A stretch of 7,733 bases of DNA. Source: a bacterium (GTDB lineage Bacteria > Patescibacteriota > Minisyncoccia > Moranbacterales > DUUL01). The notes under the pieces were generated by a model. That model saw only the letters and a program-made list of their open reading frames with translations, was not told the DNA's origin and searched no databases. The translations under genes and the position numbers were made by a program. The DNA is taken from contig DAOWHU010000081.1 in assembly GCA_030641245.1 (NCBI GenBank), forward strand, positions 1 to 7,733, given 5' to 3'. This document shows positions 5,726 to 7,733 of the stretch, in pieces. How positions within the stretch are numbered: position 1 is the first letter of the stretch; each line of letters begins with the position of its first letter.

Positions 5726-7531
5726 ATGGAAATTAGAAATATTGCCATTATTGCTCACGTGGATCATGGCAAAACAACTTTAACTGATGCTTTGATGAGA
5801 CAGACCGGGATGGTTCTGGATGATTCCTCTATGGACACTGATGTTTTAGAGCAGGAGCGAGGAATAACTATTTATTCCAAAAATGCTTCTTTGAACTATA
5901 AGGATACCAAAATTAATATTGTGGATACTCCTGGGCATGCCGATTTCGGTTCAGAAGTAGAGCGAGTTTTGCGAGTGGTTGATTCGGTAGTTTTGGTAGT
6001 AGATGCTCAGGAAGGTCCGATGCCTCAAACCCGATTTGTATTGAAGAAATCTTTAGATTTAGGATTAAAGCCGATTGTAGTTTTAAATAAAATTGATAAA
6101 CCTGCTGCTCGACCGGAAGCGGTTGAGGAAATGGTCTATGAACTTTTTCTAGATTTAGGAGCTAGCGATGATCAGTTGGATTTTCCAATTATTTATGCTA
6201 ATGCTAAAAGTGGTATGGCGACTTTAGACTTGAATAATCAAACAGGAAATCTATTTCCGTTATTGGACATTGTTTTAGAAAAAGTTAGTTCGGCCTCACT
6301 TCCAGAAAATCAAGAAGAAAAACTTGAATTCCGTTTGCAACCCTTTAATTTAGCTTATGATAATTTTCTAGGTAGATTAGCAGTAGCCAGAATTTATGAA
6401 GGAATGATTAAGGTCGGAGATGAGGTTTATATCAAAGAAGAGAATGACGAAATATCAAAAGCTAGGATCACTAAACTGTTTACTTTTGTTGGTACCCAAA
6501 GACAGGAAGTTGAGAAGGCAGTTTCGGGAGATATTGTGATTATTGCTGGTTTGCCAGACGTCTATATCGGCCAAACTATTTGTCAAAATCCTGATCAAGA
6601 AAAATTGCCTAGTATTGAAATCGATCAGCCAACGATCACTTTGAATTTTTTGGTTAATAGTTCTCCTTTTGCGGGGCAAGAGGGAGATCTAGTGACTAAT
6701 TTACAAATTAAGGAGCGTTTAGAAAAAGAGCTCGAGGTTAATGTGGGTTTAAAAATAGATTTTTCTCCCAATGATCATTATAAAATTTCTGGCCGAGGAG
6801 AACTTCACATTGCTATTTTGATTGAGAATATGAGACGAGAGGGCTATGAACTTCAAATTTCTCAACCAGAGGCGATTGAAAAAGAAGTTGATGGACAAAG
6901 AATGGAGCCTTTTGAAGAATTGACAATTGATGCCAAGGAGGAATATACCGGAACTATTATTGAAAGATTGGGCAAGAGAAAAGGAGTAATGATCGAAATG
7001 AAGCCAGTCAACGACATTATCAGGATGATTTTTGAGATTCCAACTCGAGGGTTGCTGGGATACCGAGGGCAATTTATAGTGGATACTAAAGGGTCGGGAA
7101 TTTTTTGTAATCGGTTTTTAGAGATGCGATCTTACACTGGTGAAATTGAGAAAAAAGAAACAGGTTCAATGATTTCGATGATTGTCGGAAAGGCTTTGGG
7201 TTATTCTTTGTATAATTTGCAACAGCGAGGTTCTTTGTATATTAGTCCAGGAACTCAAGTTTATGAAGGAATGGTAATCGGAGACACTTCCAGGGGAGAA
7301 GATATCGCGGTTAATCCAATCAAAGGCAAGCAACTAACTAATGTTAGGGCGGCCGGAACGGATGACGCGATTCAATTAGTTCCTCCAGTTGAATTGACAG
7401 TGGAAAGAGGAATGGAAATTATGTCAGGGGACGAATATCTGGAGATTACACCGAAGAATGTTAGGTTGAGGAAACAATTTTTAACAGAGAACGAGAGGGT
7501 TATTGCGAAGAGAAAGAAGAAAACTTCTTAA
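5726..7531 (+). CDS. typA: Translational GTPase TypA/BipA
   Basis: TypA/BipA is an EF-G-like GTPase that binds ribosomes and supports 50S assembly and translation under stress. At 601 residues it is close to the E. coli protein (607). GTP-binding motifs are complete: G1 AHVDHGKT (10-17), switch I/G2 ERGIT (44-48), G3 DTPGH (67-71), G4 NKID (121-124) and a G5-like NAKSG (159-163). The beta-barrel domain II starts near FLGRLAVARIYEG. The domain III signature GRGELHIAILIENMRREG matches E. coli almost exactly. The TypA-specific C-terminal domain has KGKQLTNVRAAGTDDA and ends in a Lys/Arg-rich tail. Relative to E. coli, about five residues are missing before switch I. The start is supported by the N-terminus MEIRNIAIIAHVDHGK aligning with the family; no Shine-Dalgarno is visible in the A/T-rich leader. 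It is separated from the ATPase cluster by a terminator and its own promoter. Confidence 0.97.
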   Translation: MEIRNIAIIAHVDHGKTTLTDALMRQTGMVLDDSSMDTDVLEQERGITIYSKNASLNYKDTKINIVDTPGHADFGSEVERVLRVVDSVVLVVDAQEGPMPQTRFVLKKSLDLGLKPIVVLNKIDKPAARPEAVEEMVYELFLDLGASDDQLDFPIIYANAKSGMATLDLNNQTGNLFPLLDIVLEKVSSASLPENQEEKLEFRLQPFNLAYDNFLGRLAVARIYEGMIKVGDEVYIKEENDEISKARITKLFTFVGTQRQEVEKAVSGDIVIIAGLPDVYIGQTICQNPDQEKLPSIEIDQPTITLNFLVNSSPFAGQEGDLVTNLQIKERLEKELEVNVGLKIDFSPNDHYKISGRGELHIAILIENMRREGYELQISQPEAIEKEVDGQRMEPFEELTIDAKEEYTGTIIERLGKRKGVMIEMKPVNDIIRMIFEIPTRGLLGYRGQFIVDTKGSGIFCNRFLEMRSYTGEIEKKETGSMISMIVGKALGYSLYNLQQRGSLYISPGTQVYEGMVIGDTSRGEDIAVNPIKGKQLTNVRAAGTDDAIQLVPPVELTVERGMEIMSGDEYLEITPKNVRLRKQFLTENERVIAKRKKKTS

Positions 7532-7600
7532 GTTATTCCAAAATCAAAATTATTCCAAATTGTTCCGAATCAAATCCAAATATCAAATGATTAAATAATC

Positions 7601-7618
7601 CGCTCGCTTGGGCGAGCG
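7601..7618 (+). terminator. GC-rich hairpin downstream of typA
   Basis: CGCTCGC (7601-7607) pairs perfectly with GCGAGCG (7612-7618) around the loop TTGG. It is a compact GC island in AT-rich sequence, 69 bases after the typA stop. Only three T residues follow (7621-7623, after AG), so termination is plausible but not textbook; an mRNA 3'-end stabiliser or a dispersed palindrome are alternatives. Confidence 0.5.
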
Positions 7619-7622
7619 AGTT

Positions 7623-7647
7623 TCTGATATTCAGATTTTTAAATCTG
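7623..7647 (+). terminator. Overlapping weak hairpins with T tract after typA
   Basis: TCTGA (7623-7627) pairs with TCAGA (7631-7635) around TAT and is followed by five T residues (7636-7640), a small intrinsic-terminator shape. The right arm can alternatively pair as CAGATT (7632-7637) with AATCTG (7642-7647). The two folds exclude each other. With the GC hairpin just upstream this is the best candidate for the typA transcript end. Confidence 0.4.
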
Positions 7648-7733
7648 CCAGTTTCGCTAAAGGCTTGTTGAGGCGAAGAATAATTTGAATTTTGAACTTT
7701 GAAATTTGTTAACAAGATATTTTGTTAGGGTAG

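Larger units (their letters stand above)
7539..7694. repeat. Imperfect inverted repeat bracketing the post-typA intergenic region
   Basis: The reverse complement of 7539-7555 matches 7678-7694 at 15 of 17 positions (GAATAATTT, two mismatches, ATTTTG). The arms enclose about 122 bases holding two or three smaller hairpins. The flanks also contain degenerate ATTCCAAA-like (7536-7570) and TTGAA/TTTGAA-like (7685-7706) runs. Low sequence complexity weakens the case, but the layout resembles a dispersed intergenic element. No gene is seen in 7532-7733. Confidence 0.45.

Noticed and set aside
6455..7072. Antisense frames within typA (6455-6679 and 6749-7072)
   Set aside because: They overlap highly conserved typA codons and have no initiation signals.
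7533..7715. Minus-strand 60-codon frame after typA
   Set aside because: It covers the structured, low-complexity intergenic repeats, has no ribosome binding site and shows no protein-like features.
7706..7715. TTGTTAACAA palindrome near the right edge as an operator
   Set aside because: A 10-bp AT-rich palindrome is expected by chance here, and the gene it might control lies outside the window.

Overview
The window looks like chromosomal DNA from a Patescibacteria / Candidate Phyla Radiation (CPR) bacterium. It is AT-rich and uses the standard bacterial code: the long frames are free of in-frame TGA and all five genes stop with TAA or TAG. It contains a GC-rich palindrome of the kind I recall as dispersed between CPR genes (in spurious reading frames it encodes 'LPAGRQ'). 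It also carries a run of acidic, low-complexity proteins beside a DUF87/TraD-like ATPase, an arrangement I associate with CPR genomes. The lineage assignment is inference; no rRNA or other marker is present.

Layout: all five genes are on the plus strand. Positions 1-1739 hold the 3' part of a membrane protein with glycine-zipper-like hydrophobic segments, a 17-residue tandem repeat and a possible divergent LysM-like domain. After it come a 20-bp GC-rich palindrome between two 17-bp near-identical direct repeats (1724-1777), an acidic DUF5663-like protein (1807-2511), a small acidic protein with a helical C-terminal domain (2596-3018), and a large membrane-anchored P-loop ATPase of the conjugative coupling protein / DUF87 type (3061-5568). 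A strong hairpin with a T tract (5608-5636) ends this cluster. A separate promoter, whose -35 box starts inside that T tract, drives typA/bipA (5726-7531), a ribosome-associated translational GTPase. The last 202 bases carry several hairpins bracketed by an imperfect inverted repeat, and no gene.

The first four genes have intergenic gaps of 67, 84 and 42 bases and no convincing terminator between them, so they probably form one transcription unit. The ATPase is the only member with a recognisable family. By association, the cluster is probably the downstream part of a CPR type IV secretion / DNA-transfer-like or pilus-like apparatus: the partial membrane protein would be a structural envelope component and the two acidic proteins accessory cytoplasmic factors. 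No VirB4, pilin or relaxase gene is visible here, so the substrate (DNA, protein or pilin) cannot be read from this sequence. typA is a housekeeping gene with its own signals and is probably functionally unrelated to the cluster.
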